From Trichosporon coremiiforme (taxonomy: Eukaryota; Basidiomycota; Tremellomycetes; Trichosporonales; Trichosporonaceae), in the NCBI GenBank assembly GCA_039545355.1, contig BCJJ01000035.1, positions 62,001 through 126,000 on the forward strand: DNA of 64,000 nt, in the 5' to 3' direction. The translations under genes were made by a program, and so were the position numbers. Positions 22,328 to 34,400 of this stretch are shown one piece after another. The number at the start of each line of letters is the position of its first letter. Position 1 is the stretch's first letter. The notes under the pieces are model-generated. The model worked only from the letters and a program-made list of their open reading frames with translations. It was not told where the DNA came from and did not search any database.

Positions 22328-25300
22328 CTAATCCGTCAAGGTCATCACGCTCGGTACCCGGTCGCTGACCCATACCAACTCGTCCCTCAGCTCGCGCATC
22401 CACAGCCCGTACTCCTCCTTCATGATTACGCCGACAATTCTTCCCTTGTACAGCCTACTCGCGGAGACAAGCTCGTTCAGACATCGGAACACGAACGCCT
22501 TTGTCGAGACCTCGGTGCGGGCGTCTTCCAGCACGGAGCGGAGATTGCCTAAAACCAGCGAGAGGAGCCTATGCCGCCGGCCGAGAAACAGGCCGCGGGT
22601 GATGGGACCGACGACCTCGGGCTCTGGTTCCGGTACAGCTGCGCCGATCGTGAAGTCGCCTGATGCGTCTACTGGCGGAGGCGAGGGCGAGTGTACGGGC
22701 GGGTGAGAAGGCGGATCCGGAGCGCTGAAGACGGACGGGGCGCCGCGGAACAGGGGGTCGGTACCCACGCCCGGGAGTGAAAGCAGCGCTTCGAGATACT
22801 TGTGCTCAGTCGAGATGCGCGTTGCTGTGATTGCCTGGAAGAACAGCAAGGCGTACTCCTCCCGGTACGCGCGGTACGAGGCGGGATCGGCGGACGCCAC
22901 TGTACTCATAAACTGCAGACCGACCTGGATGCGGCCGTACACTGACGACAGGCGGGCCCATGACTGCGTGCCGAAGGAGCCGACGTACATGCTCCAGTCC
23001 TGACGTTAGCTAACGCACATCTTGCAGCTGAATACTCACGGCAATTCCGTGCTCCACCACGACGATCCCGGCGCAGTCGCTCCAGCACTTTGTCAGCTTG
23101 CCGACCAGAACGAGACGTTCTCGCTCGCGCTCGCGCTCCGTTTCGTCTCCCGCATCCGTCGGGAGCATGTCGCTCAGCAGCCGGTAGATCTTAGGGCAGA
23201 TGACGTCCATGATAATGCGCGCAAACTCCGCGTCCATCTTCTCGATCGGATCCTCCTCGCGCTGGCCCGCGTCGCCGAGGTCCGCCCCGCCAAGGAGCTC
23301 AAGGTCAATGTCGTCAAACTCGAACCCGAGCGAGGGGTAGTCATCACTCTCGGCGCGCTTCAGGTCGCGCGCCTTCTTCGCCTTCTTTGGCAGGGCGGCA
23401 GCGCGTGCGTCCAGGAAGGCTTGGATCGTCGACACAATCTCGAGACCAGACTTGACGTCTTTCGCGAGATCGAGCTCGAACACTCTTCCCGTCCATGACT
23501 CGTGCAGTAGTGCCGGGTCAGGGTACACCGGCTCGTCGCGCGGGGTGTACGAGGCGTGCAGGATGATCTGCCGGAAGCACGTCACGACGAGCACCATCGT
23601 GCGCTCGATCTCGATGCGTCGAGGGAAGAACCCTTGCTGAATATACGTCGGCTTCTTGACCTTCTCGAGCTCGGCCTGAAGGATGCCAAGCATCTCGGCG
23701 AGCTTGCCCACGACGCCGTCGAGTGCGTACCCATGGTGACGGCAAGCGACCGCGAGATACATCAGACCACGAATGCACACCTGGCGCGACTCAAAGTCGG
23801 CAGCCTCGAATGAGAGCCATTTGGCGCTGTTCGCGAGCAGCCAAGGCAGTAGCGCTGGCGAGAAGTAGCACGCGACGACCATCGTCGAGTACCGGTTGAT
23901 CAGCGCACCGAGCTGTCGGGGCGTTGGCGGCCGCTCACGCGAGAATGGGACGGCACTGAGCGGGAAGATACTCATGATCAGACGTTGCACGTCGCGCTCC
24001 GCCTGGTGCGCCTCCGTCAGCTCTTCGGCTGACCCGATAAGATCACTTGCTGCGACCGCCGCTAAGCGCAGATACAGCTCGAAGGCGGATGCACGCTTCG
24101 TGTCCTCTGTCGCCGTTAGGGAGAAGTCGAACGCTGAGATGAACGTCGGGAAGTCCGCCGCTGGCTCCGTCGGGAGGTTTCGCTGTTGCCGCTCTTTGAA
24201 GATCATGCCGAGGTCGCGAGTCGCAACAGAGAAGCTCGAGCGGTCGAACGACCACTGCCACGTTGACGACATCCGGAGGCATCGTGCAACCATCGTCTTG
24301 ATGTAGCGGTCGCGGCCGAGCAGCTGATCGCGGTGCGCTGCCTCTTCGACCTCGAGCGAGTGTGTGACTTTGATCAGGCCGAGGGCACGCTTCACGAGCG
24401 ACCATCGCGGGCTGGGCACGTAGTCCTTGTCGACGGAGCCGTCGTGGCTAAACTGCGATACGGCGCAGAGACCGAAGACGAGGAACCACACGCGCTCGGC
24501 CGCCAGAGGACCAAGCTCGTTCTTGTACCGCTGTTCGAGAGCGTCGCCGATCGCAGCTCCAAACGTGTCGTCCTTCTCGTGCAGAGCGTCGAAGGCGGCG
24601 AGAGCATGGCCGACCGCGACCCAGACACCCACGGTAGGATCCCTAATCTCCGGAGTGTCGGAGTCGCCCCGCAGCAGTCTCTTCACAGGCTTCACGGACC
24701 GGTCGAAGCCGTACGTGAGCAGCAAGCTGATGACAGTGGACGCGGCGGATACGATGTCTGGCGAGTTGGTGATAACAGCCAGCTCCAGCAACGCATATCG
24801 CGCGAGCAGGAGCTGGTGCATGAGCAGCCTGTCCTCCTTGCGGCCCGTAACCGAAACGGAGTTGAGGCGCTTCGCAAACGTCGTGAAGAACGTGTAGATG
24901 GTCGTCCGCGTGTCCTCAGTCTTCTGAGCGAGGTAGTCACGGAAGAACACGAGCGGCGAGAAGTCAGGTGGAGCAGAGTCGACATCGTCAGCGAACCGCA
25001 CGACCTGGTCGTAGATGGCGTCGAGAACGATGGGAAGCACAGCAGTGACTTCCTCCGTCGACATCTCTGAGTGCAGGTGCACGCCGCTTGTGCGCAGAGG
25101 CTTCAGCTCATCGGCCTGTCCGCTAAGCACGTCGATGAGAGCGTTCAGACGTCCACTGCCTGGTATCGTGTCGCACGAGAGGAAGACGCCGGTCGGAAGC
25201 GGCTGGATGTCAAAATCGATGGGGAACTTCTCAAAGTTGGCCCAAGACTTTGCCCTTCCAACTCCTTCGTCGACCTGCTCCTTGGTCACTCGTGGAGGTG

Positions 25301-28300
25301 CTGGTGCGGGAGCAGGTGGCGGCGTGAGTGTCGTCTGGATGGAACGGCGCGTACCCTTCGATTGAACTCGCTGGAACGGCCGGTTCGTCCTTCCGATCGG
25401 GTCAGCAGCGCGGGGCGTCGGCGACTTTTCAGCGACGATTTCAACTTCAGACTCGCTCTCGAAAGCGAAGTCCTCAGTTGCAAAGATGACGTGATCGTCG
25501 AGGCGGATAGCTGGTCTCGTCGTGGTCGACCTCTTGCGGCCTTCGGATCGGCCTGCAGAGCGTTGGGCTTCGGGCCGGGAGGCTCGTCGCGACTTCTTGT
25601 TCTTACGGGCGGATCCAGGCTCCTCGACCGGAAAGTCGAGGCGCATTTGCACGAGCCGTCCCGTCGACGAGAGTACACCCCTTCGTTGCTTCGAGAAGCC
25701 GAGAGCGGGCCGGCGCTGCTTCTTCGACCGAGGCTGACCAGCGGGGTCCTTCCGCCGCGGTGGCGGGGTAGTGCGACCGCGCACGATGGACTCGAAGTCG
25801 CCACGTTGCAGCCGCGCGAGGGCGTCGTTCGTTCGGTTGTCCTCCCTCGCTTCGAACCCGTCCGAACTGCTGTCAGACAAGACGTCGACGGCGCCGTCGG
25901 CCTCTGAGCCGTCGGAACCTTCCTCCGCAGCAAGGTCGATGACATGCGGAGCGCTGTCTTCCTCGTCAGAGGAGTCGAACAAGTCCGCCATGTCATCGAA
26001 CCCGCCTCCTCCGCCACGTCGGACGACAGCGTGGCCAGGTCGAACAGGAGATCTAGTGCGGTCTCTAGCTCGTCGCTCCTTCTCCTCCTGCCTTCGACGT
26101 TCTCGCTCGCGGGCATCCTGCTCAAGGCGCTTCAGCATGACACCAGGCAGCATACGCCTTGCGATCTTTTGTCGCTTGTCGCGGGCAGCAGGAGCTGGGG
26201 AAGAGTCATCATCGTCGCTGTCCTCACTGTCCGCACTGGAACTCGAGGGAAGACGCTTCCGCTTGACAGCGGAAGTGGATCTTGACCTACGGGTCTGGAA
26301 TCCCGGTTCATCGTCGTCCTCGCCGTTGTCGACGGGTCCTGGCGAAGGTGTGTGAATACCACCGAAAAATGCAGCACCCATGTCCATGTCGTAATCCATA
26401 CCATTGTCGCCGAAGACATCAGGCGAAAGTGGTGTGGGTAGAGCAGACGCCTCGCGGTAAGGCGGTCCTTGACTCAAAGGCGGAGTTGCATCGGAGTCGG
26501 GCGATAGTGTGACACGAACGGGGGCGATGGGCGGCGCCTCTTCCTCAGGAGGAGGATCGGAGAGCTCAGAGTCGGAGTTGCTCCCAGCACGGTCCATGGC
26601 CTCGCGGTGGCGACGGCTGTAGGTCACGGTTCGAGGCGTCTTCCCCGTCTTCCCCTTACTCTTGGACGCGTTCGACTTTTGAGCTTGCGGAGTCTTCGCT
26701 GGCTGTTTGCGAGCAGTCTGTTGAGTGACGGGCCGTTTGGACTGCTGGTCCTTGGTCTTCGGGGTATCGCGGAGCTGACGAGAGGGAGGCGGCCGGTTGG
26801 CGAGATCCTCGCCTCTCCGCTCGCCCAGGAGAGCCTCGAACTCTCTGCGCTCCCTCTCAGCGCGTCTAGCAGCCCTCCTGGACGCTTTCTCTGCACGGAG
26901 TCGTTTGCGCGCGATCTTCTGCAGTTCCTGCTGTGCGTTCTCATCATCTTCAGCAGCCGCCTCGCCGAATTCGAGCAAGTATTCGTCAAAATCGGCGTCG
27001 ACCAGCTCGACGGGAGGGCGAGATTTGCGCTGCTTTTGCTGCTGCTCGCGTTCTTGCGTTCCGCCTATGACAATCGCATCCGGAGGTGTGACATCCTCGT
27101 CCGAGCTCTTGTCACTGGCGCCTTCCTCTTCCTCATCGATGTCGGAGGCTTCCTTGACCTCCCTCAGCGGGGCCACGGCGCGCTTGCTCTTCGCAAGACC
27201 GCCACGCTTGAGAGCACGCTCGTACATCTGCCGCTCACGAGTGTACGGCTGGAGCTGAAGAGCTGTTCTGTTGCGAAACGTTCGCGCGAACCGGAACTGG
27301 AGTAGAGCTGGGTCGGCGGGGCCATCGCCCTGACGTGACCTGTGAGAACGTTGAGAAGCCGGAATGCGTAAGTCTGCTCGCAGCAGACTGCTGCGCTGAG
27401 ACGCACCCAGTGGCGAGGAAGGGCGAGCACGCTGGCTCGGAACGGCCGAAGGCTGTGTCAGTGCAGAGATCAGCGAGGGAGGGAAGAGCACCGGGTCGTC
27501 CCTCGCGGGAGCCTCGATCTGTTCGACCGCCGGTAGTGAAGTAGGGCCAGCGCGCTGGCTCGGAGCTGCCAGAGGTTGTGTCGGGGCAGATATCAAAGAG
27601 GGAGGGAAGAGCACCGGGTCGTCCCTGGCAGGTGCCTCAACCTGTTGAATCGCCGGTGGTGAGGAGGGGCGAGCACGCTGGCTCGAAGCCACTGGAGGCT
27701 GTGTCGGTGCGGATTTCAGAGAGGGAGGAGAGAGGACCGGATCTTCCCTCGCCGGAGCATCTACCGTGTCGTCTGCAGGTAAGGAATGGTCAACCGGCTG
27801 GGATTCCCAGTCGGCTGCGGGCAACGGCAGGTCGGCTACGCCATCATCTTGAGCAACGTCTGGAAGGAAGGAAAGTTTAGGGGGTGACCGCGGCTGGGGC
27901 TGCTGCCGGTCAGAGGCGGAAGCAACGTTCCCCTGTTCGTCCTCAGCTGCGTCGGGTCCTATGTCGATCTCAATGGGCTGGTGTTTCGGCGGAGACGCAG
28001 CCTGCGACTCATCCTGCAACGCATGTTCGGGTTCAGCGGGAACTTCCGGCACTGGGTTGTCAAAGAACGCCAGATCTTGAGAGTTGAGCGACTTGGGAAG
28101 GGAGAGGGATCGGTAGACGGGAGATGGGTCATGTGGCGGTGGCGAGTCTCGGCGTTCCTCAGTATCAATATGTTGGACCTGGGGGGATTGGCGCGGAGAG
28201 GGTGAACGTAGAGAAGGCTGTGGCGGAGTATGTTGGAGAGGAGGAACAACCTGGGGCTCAGGCTGGGGTGATGGTGTAGGTTCTCGAGCGTCTGGTGGAG

Positions 28301-29236
28301 GTTCTGGTAGTCGTGCTCGCGGAGTCAGCTGAGGTGACTTTGACTCCCGATCTTCCGTTGTCCGGGTCGGTGGAAGCACGTAGTCATCATGATCCGCTGT
28401 TCGAGATGGGGGCAACGGAAACGTCGTCGGTGTTTGAGTGTCCGTACTCGCACTCTCTTCTCCGAATAAGTCGGCCCGCTCCTTGCCCTTGCGCGATGGT
28501 GTAGGTCTTGGCGTCGACGAGCTCGACGACGGGGGGGACGAACTCCAGCCTCCTGATCCGTATGACTCTTGTGAACTGAAGAGCACTTGGAAGTGACCGG
28601 GGCGAGGACTTGGTGACAGCGGGGGTAAGCTCGAAGATGAGTGTATTGGGTTTGGTGACGGCGAGGGCGGGAGGGAGGGGGAGGCGACCGAGCGTAATCG
28701 CGATGGTTGCCGAGAGCGACTAACCGTCGACGGTACTGAGTCGGGCGATAAGATTGACGTGTTCACACGTATGGGGACCTCCTCATAGTCGTCGTCGTAA
28801 TGTAACGCGGGGAACCCAAGGCGGGGCATCGTTGCTGTTCCGGACGGCCCAGCTTCGCTCTGTTGGTCAACACACGTCAGGCACACCCTCTCACACTCGA
28901 AACACTCACCTCATGCTCTAATCGCTCGACCGCCCTTACAGCTCTCCAAGCATCGTACTCCTCATCGTCGCTTGGTGGAATAAGGTCGCTGGGCCCTCCT
29001 TCTTTGGCAGCCTCCTCCTGTCCACGGAAAGGACGGTGGTGTCGAGTTCGGTATGGGGAAGGTCCTACGCCGCCACCGATCGCGGATTGAGCCGCCGCCC
29101 GGCGACGCGTCTGTCGTTGGGTAGTCGGCGGTGGTGTCGACGCTGCTCCGATGACACTCGGTGATGCTGCCGGAGATGCGCTGCTTGCAGCTTGAGTACT
29201 CTGGCGACCGCCGCGGGTGCGCTTCCGCGGCGGCAT
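22328..29236 (-). CDS. MMS22: Mus7/MMS22 family replication-fork repair protein
   Basis: Three exons: 29236-28910, 28859-23040 and 22999-22328, in phase 0 throughout, about 2272 residues. It starts MPPRKRTRGGRQ (basic, nuclear-type). The first 1250 residues are Pro/Ser-rich, acidic and Arg-rich with several basic clusters, and include a three-fold 41-residue repeat. The C-terminal 1000 residues are helical and contain GVFLSCDTIPGSGRLNALID, the signature I associate with Mus7/MMS22 proteins, then long alpha-helical stretches such as LVFFRDYLAQKTEDTRTTIY. Family role: nuclear scaffold acting with the Rtt101-Mms1 type cullin ligase at stalled or damaged forks. The last exon encodes a conserved helical tail ending SDRVPSVMTLTD. 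Length fits fungal members. Several 200-280 codon frames on the + strand are reverse shadows. Confidence 0.9.
27421..27770 (-). repeat. Three-fold 123 bp (41 aa) tandem repeat within MMS22
   Basis: Units begin at 27421, 27544 and 27667 with an exact 123 bp period, so the reading frame is kept. Each encodes a variant of APARDDPVLFPPSLISA followed by TQP...SQRA and a Pro/Ser linker. The copies differ at scattered bases, so the duplication is not brand new. Conservation of the DPVLxPPSL core hints at a repeated binding motif. Confidence 0.88.
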
Positions 29237-29766
29237 GTTAGCTGGATGTGAGTGGTCTTGAAATCGTCCACTCAACAACACGCGTCAAAACAAGTCATGT
29301 ACAGTCTCTTTTGGTCCCGCCGACGCGTTGACACGCGACTGATATCTGACGTCGACGAGGTTGCGATTCCACTTTGTATCATGCACAGATCCACGAGCAC
29401 CTTGGACTTTCTCTCCTGCATATAACATTGATATCTGATATGCTATGTTGTAATACAACCACTAATTGGTAGCGGAACGTCCAGATCCTATTGCAATGGA
29501 TGAAGGAGCAAGAGCGAAAAGCAAAAAAATCAAAAATCTATATCAAGAACAGGTTTTGTAGGACAACAGAACAGTATTAATTACCGTGGCACTGGCGATA
29601 CCGAGGCGTGCTGCTGCAAGCACGCCCATAATAACAGATGGGTCCGCCAGTCTAAGGTATGACTAGGCAGCGCAAACATACTAAGTGTTTGTCTGGTTTC
29701 GTGATCTTCTGGATTCTTCTATCCCCTTCCCCGACTCTGCTGTGTCTTTCCCGCTGATTACGGGGG
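29237..29766. other. A/T-richer spacer
   Basis: 530 bp between two minus-strand genes. It is richer in A/T than its surroundings (29400-29600) and probably holds the 3' UTR of the Gln-rich gene and the MMS22 promoter. No gene is seen. Confidence 0.45.
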
Positions 29767-31452
29767 TTACACTTCCGTCTCGATGCCCGAAGTGCGCCGG
29801 CTCAACATCCCGAGGTTGAGGCTGACCTTTTTACGGACGGAGGACGCAAAATTCTTGTTCGACAGCTCATCGGCAGAGTGTGGCGGTCCGTATGGTTGGC
29901 GCATGACAGCGCTGACCGGTGTGGGCTCCACGACGGGTACTCGAGAGGCGAACTTGTTGGGGCTCAGCTGTGGCGAGGAGAAGGAATGGGATCGAGGTGC
30001 CGGCGCATGGTAACCCCAGTCGAAGTACGTCGCAGGCTCCTTGATCGTGTGGTCCGACTCCGAAGACACCTTCCTTGACTCTACACTCCACTTCCGCTCA
30101 CTCGCCGTTGACATGGTCGAGAAACGAGACTCAACCGACCACTTCCGCGTGTTCTGTGAGCTCTGAGTGCTGCTAGATCCACTGCTGAAACGGTTGACCT
30201 GCGACGGGTGCTCCGAGGTTGGCGAGTTGGCGAGGGTCTCAGACAGAGACAGGGCTGATTCGTTATCGTCATCGATCTGGCGGTACCGGCTTAACAGAGC
30301 GGTCAGGGGTGGAGCACCGGGCGCGGCAGCTTGAGCTGCGGCAAGATCCTGGCGAGTCCGTGCAAATCGTCCGAGGGGCTGCTGAGGGTATGTTGCCGTC
30401 ACGGGCGACGATGCGCGGGAGCTGGCGATCGTCGATGTCGATGACGTGCGCGGCGGGGCGTTCCAAGACCACTCTCCCGCGGACATGGATCCTTTACGAG
30501 AAGAGGACGTCCATCCCACACCGGTGGCAGAGTCGATGGGTGGCGAGATCATGGGTGCGTTTGGGGCGTTCTCAAAGGCCGCCCTCAGTTGCTGGTCGTT
30601 GAGAGGACTCATCGGCCGCGACCGAGATCGCTCTCGCTCCCGTTCCCGCTCACGACGTAGAGTGCCAGCCTCGAGTTGCGAAGCAATCGTGTGACGTTGC
30701 GAGGGATGACCAACGACGTGACCGCCGGTGACTGCCGCATATTGTGCCTGCAATGCAAGGATCTGCTGCTGAAGCGCCTGCTGATATGACTGTGCGTTGA
30801 TAGCAGCCGCCCGTTGCTGAAGAGCTGCCGCGGCATTTGACTGCGCGAGGGCGTTGGCATTCATCTGTGCTCGTTGGAGGTCGAGGAGAGCCATCGCCTC
30901 TCGCAGCTGCTGCGGGTCGCTGGCAGCGTTCTGCAGGAGCACAGCTTGGATGGCGGCAGCCTGTTGGGCCGCTGCAGCCTGCTGTTGCTGCTGTTTGAGG
31001 ATCTGAAGTTGCAGTAACTGCTGCTGTGCCTGGACCTTGCGCTGCAGGTCCGTCGATGACGATTGGGTCGAGAGGGTTCGTCCACGCTGGCTGGTATAAT
31101 GAAAACTGTGGCAGCGGCGACCACCCCTGTCGATGCCTAGCGCAGCCATCTTTGCAGCAATGAAGTCCGAGTCGTCCCCATCTTCTTCGTCGCTGAACGT
31201 CGGCCCGAGAGTATGTGATCCGGAGTTCTTGAAGGCAAGGTGAAGGTTGCCGTTGGACGGTGAGGCGTGCAATGGCGGAGGAGGCGGCGGAGCTAATGGG
31301 GTCGCGAGCGGGGTAGCCACCGGCGTGACAATGTTGGCCAGTCGTGGGGGAACATCGAGGGTGGGGGTAAAACCGGGCGGCAACACCGGCGGCAGCTGCG
31401 GAGCCGCCTGCTGGTTTCGAAAGCGCGGAGCAGTGTTGTTGAGCGCGCTCAT
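29767..31452 (-). CDS. Gln/Ser-rich protein of unknown function
   Basis: Single open exon of 561 residues from the first true ATG at 31452 (MSALNNTAPRFRNQQ); the frame stays open about 70 nt further up but without an ATG. Parts in order: Pro-rich segment, acidic patch TFSDEEDGDDSDF, long Gln/Ala-rich helix-forming region (about 150-260) with runs of 5-6 Gln, RERERERERSRSR basic repeat, Ser-rich blocks with KWSVESR twice, YFDWGYHAP, and a basic C-terminus NFASSVRKKVSLNLGMLSRR ending in ETEV. I do not recognise the family. Gln-rich coiled-coil plus Ser-rich segments are common in fungal transcription or signalling adaptors, but that is inference. Repeated RKWSVES motifs look like basophilic kinase sites. 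The pyrimidine-rich 1-1.5 kb leader upstream suggests regulated expression. Confidence 0.75.
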   Translation of the reverse strand: MSALNNTAPRFRNQQAAPQLPPVLPPGFTPTLDVPPRLANIVTPVATPLATPLAPPPPPPLHASPSNGNLHLAFKNSGSHTLGPTFSDEEDGDDSDFIAAKMAALGIDRGGRRCHSFHYTSQRGRTLSTQSSSTDLQRKVQAQQQLLQLQILKQQQQQAAAAQQAAAIQAVLLQNAASDPQQLREAMALLDLQRAQMNANALAQSNAAAALQQRAAAINAQSYQQALQQQILALQAQYAAVTGGHVVGHPSQRHTIASQLEAGTLRRERERERERSRSRPMSPLNDQQLRAAFENAPNAPMISPPIDSATGVGWTSSSRKGSMSAGEWSWNAPPRTSSTSTIASSRASSPVTATYPQQPLGRFARTRQDLAAAQAAAPGAPPLTALLSRYRQIDDDNESALSLSETLANSPTSEHPSQVNRFSSGSSSTQSSQNTRKWSVESRFSTMSTASERKWSVESRKVSSESDHTIKEPATYFDWGYHAPAPRSHSFSSPQLSPNKFASRVPVVEPTPVSAVMRQPYGPPHSADELSNKNFASSVRKKVSLNLGMLSRRTSGIETEV

Positions 31453-34400
31453 CGCTTGATCATAGTACGGTTGCGGGGGAAGGACGAGGGGAAGGAGGGG
31501 AACGGCGTCGAGGATGTTGAACAAAGTTCGTTCTTTTCAGATGAGGTCGAGCAGTGATGACACAGTGAGGCGTCGCTCAGCAACTGGTGAAGCACAAAGG
31601 CTCGGAAGACCGTAACGGATCGCGGCGGCGCGTTGGAAGGGGGGAAGAGGTCGTAAAGAGGATTGTTCCTTGCGGAAGACACACAGGAAAAGTTCGTAAT
31701 ATGATGGAATCGATGAGGTAAAGATCAGAGGAGGTAGACCGTTGAGAACACAGGAGGAGGGTAGTGTATATGCGTGTGTGCGTGGGACGTGGCCAAGATT
31801 GATTGTCGGGACGTAGAGCTTGAATGTGAAAAGCTGTGTGTTGGAGAAGGTGTGTAGGTCGAATGAGTACAATGGCGAGGGGAAGAAGACAGGACAAGTG
31901 GGGGTGGCACCCGTGCCCGCAGTATTGATGGCAAGAGAAGTGAGGTTTGGCGACAGGTTGAAACACGAGCGAGGACACTTGCGTCTGGTTTTGCGGCTGA
32001 ACCCAGGTTAGCGCGACTAGAGAAGACGTTGGAGGATGGACACTGGCAGAAGTGTGGGCGCGCGGAGCGGAACGCTGCAGTTGAGGCAGGTGCGTTGTAA
32101 AGATCGGAGATCGGGGATCGAGGACCGGCTCTGAGTCTAGCTCTTGTGCTAGCACTGGACCTCGGCAGGCCTGCTGGGGTCGGGAAGTCGAGGAGACGGA
32201 AGGAAGCGAGAGGCCCAGGAGTGAACGAGAGAGAGAAAAGATACAAGAGATTGTTGGTGCGAGTGTGCGTTCGTGCGTTCGAGGGCCGAGTCGCTGGCCG
32301 GCGTACGGTACAGTGGGCGCGGGCGCAGTGTACGGCGAGCGGGGCGAGGCCGACGAGCAGAACTAGGAGGGTCTAGCCTGACAGAAGTCGAGGGTGAGGG
32401 TCTTGGGATACAGGGTGGGGCCCAGGGCGAAGGGGTACGGCACAGGGCGACTGTGAGGAAGGGAGAGAGGGTGGAAGGGTGGAAGGGTGAGGGTATGGGG
32501 GTGTGAGGTGTGAGGTATGAGGTATGAGGGTCGGGTCCAGAGGCAGAAGCTTCAGCCCCTGCAGATGCGCATGCGCGGACGGTCGTGCACGAGCAAGAGG
32601 TGAACAGTACCGTCGCGCAAAAGAGCAAGGTGGGTGTGGGTGGGTGATGGAGGAGCAAAAGCTTGACACTGCGAGGGAAGGGAGCCAGGGCGGCGAGGGT
32701 GTCGAAGGGAGGGGGGAGGGGAGGCGAGCGAGGATCAGTGGGTGTGCAGACTGGAGACTCTGGACGGACGTTTCACTGGTCGACTGCCAGGGCACATTCA
32801 GGACTAGCGCGCACCAGACCATCCGGGGGGGCCAGCCTGGCGAGGCCAGACACCAGACAGACCGCTCCGCCCTGCTAGCCCTGGTAGAGTCACTTGGTCG
32901 CTGGGCCGGTGGACTGGGGACCTGGGGCTCAACACGCTGGCGTCGCAGTTGCGTGAGCTGGCTGGCTGGCCTCCATGGCCGGGCTGGTGGGTTGGTGACC
33001 TGGCAGAACTGGCTGGACCCAAGAAAGAAGAGACAAAAGGGACAGGGACAGGGGTAACCCAGGGTTTCCCGGGTGTAAAACTCGAATCCTCCAACACGAC
33101 CCTGCACGCAAACCCTGTCTGGCACCCATGCACCCAGCCCTTTGCTCTCGTGCCTCTCCAGTTCCCCTCCCTCCCCAGCCTGTATGTCCTGCATGCTCCT
33201 GCACCTACATCACGCACACTTCCACACACGCACACTACCACCACGCCACCTTCGTCTGTTGAGTGCGGCCCGGGCCGGCACGTATCAGGCCCCCCTTCTC
33301 TCGTTCCCTTTCCCCCTCAACCCCCCTCAAAGCCTACCCATACTCATTCGACCCAACCAATCCCCCAGTGTCCACAAGGCGGTAGAGAGCGGTAGCGGCA
33401 GCGGGCGACTCCCCGTGTTCACGAGAACGCGTCTTGTGCTAGGCTCAACCATCCACTCCGCTGGACCGCACGCCGCTATCTCACTGGCCCTCAGTCCCAG
33501 CGCAGCCCTAGACGGCATGCATACTGACGCCTCAAGATGCGGCCATTCACTCACGAGGGGATAAGCTCAACTGAATGCCGGATTGGCTATCGACGATCGA
33601 ACACGCCCCGACTCGCCCTGTCATGTAGACGGCGAAGGAGCTGAGGGAAGCATAAGGTACTAACTGGCTTTTGCCTTTGATTTGCTCGGGGGTCTGGCCG
33701 TGGCCGTCATGTCGTGGCAGGCCGTGTCGGATTCTGCTGCCATCCTCGACAAGATATCCCGCCCGACGTTCACTTCTTCGCATGCACGAGCGAAGAAAGG
33801 CAACGACTGAATGGTTTGCCGCTTGTCTGTCGCCTCGATCTGCAGACCGTTCCAGGATCCAGGAGCGGCCGATCAGGCTGCGCCAAACGTCAGCCTCAAG
33901 GTGCGGCTGGCGGCATGGCTTCCGGCTGCCGGAGGTTACGTGCTGCGCGCACGATGTCGTTGGCTAGTGCTCAGCCGATGATGTGTTCGTGTGTTGCCGT
34001 GAGACATGACACGGCCGTCCGGCGTCCGGCGCCCATGCTGCCCTCAAGATGCAAGGGCGTGTGCAAGCTTCTGAAGGCTAGTGTCAGCGCGCGAAGCCCA
34101 AGACAAAGGCACGAGGCACCGAGGTACGTAAACAGTACAAGACACGGTAGAGTTGGGATTCCAGACCCGTCCTGCAAGAGTCGGCGGAGCGGCCTACGGT
34201 CTGGCGGTCTCGGGTCGCCCATTCCTGCATCACCCAATTAGCGCGCGGAGGACGGCACAGAGGCCGAGAGTGAGGCATGCGAGGCACGAGAGTCTGCCGG
34301 GCGCCCTTCATGTCCCCTTTCCCTCGCCTCGGATGGGTACCCTGGCCTGGGGCAGTACCCTGCGTTTCAGAGTCGCAATTAACCCCGCAACCACCACCCG

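Noticed and set aside
24333..25907. Two + strand frames of 245 and 278 codons
   Set aside because: Antisense to the MMS22 exon; no family features.
31453..31524. Upstream extension of the Gln-rich protein
   Set aside because: The extension starts at a TTG codon with no ATG; the ATG at 31452 is preferred.
32373..33194. 273-codon minus-strand frame
   Set aside because: Pyrimidine-rich composition (Pro/Ser/Leu) with other frames equally open; more likely leader or promoter sequence.
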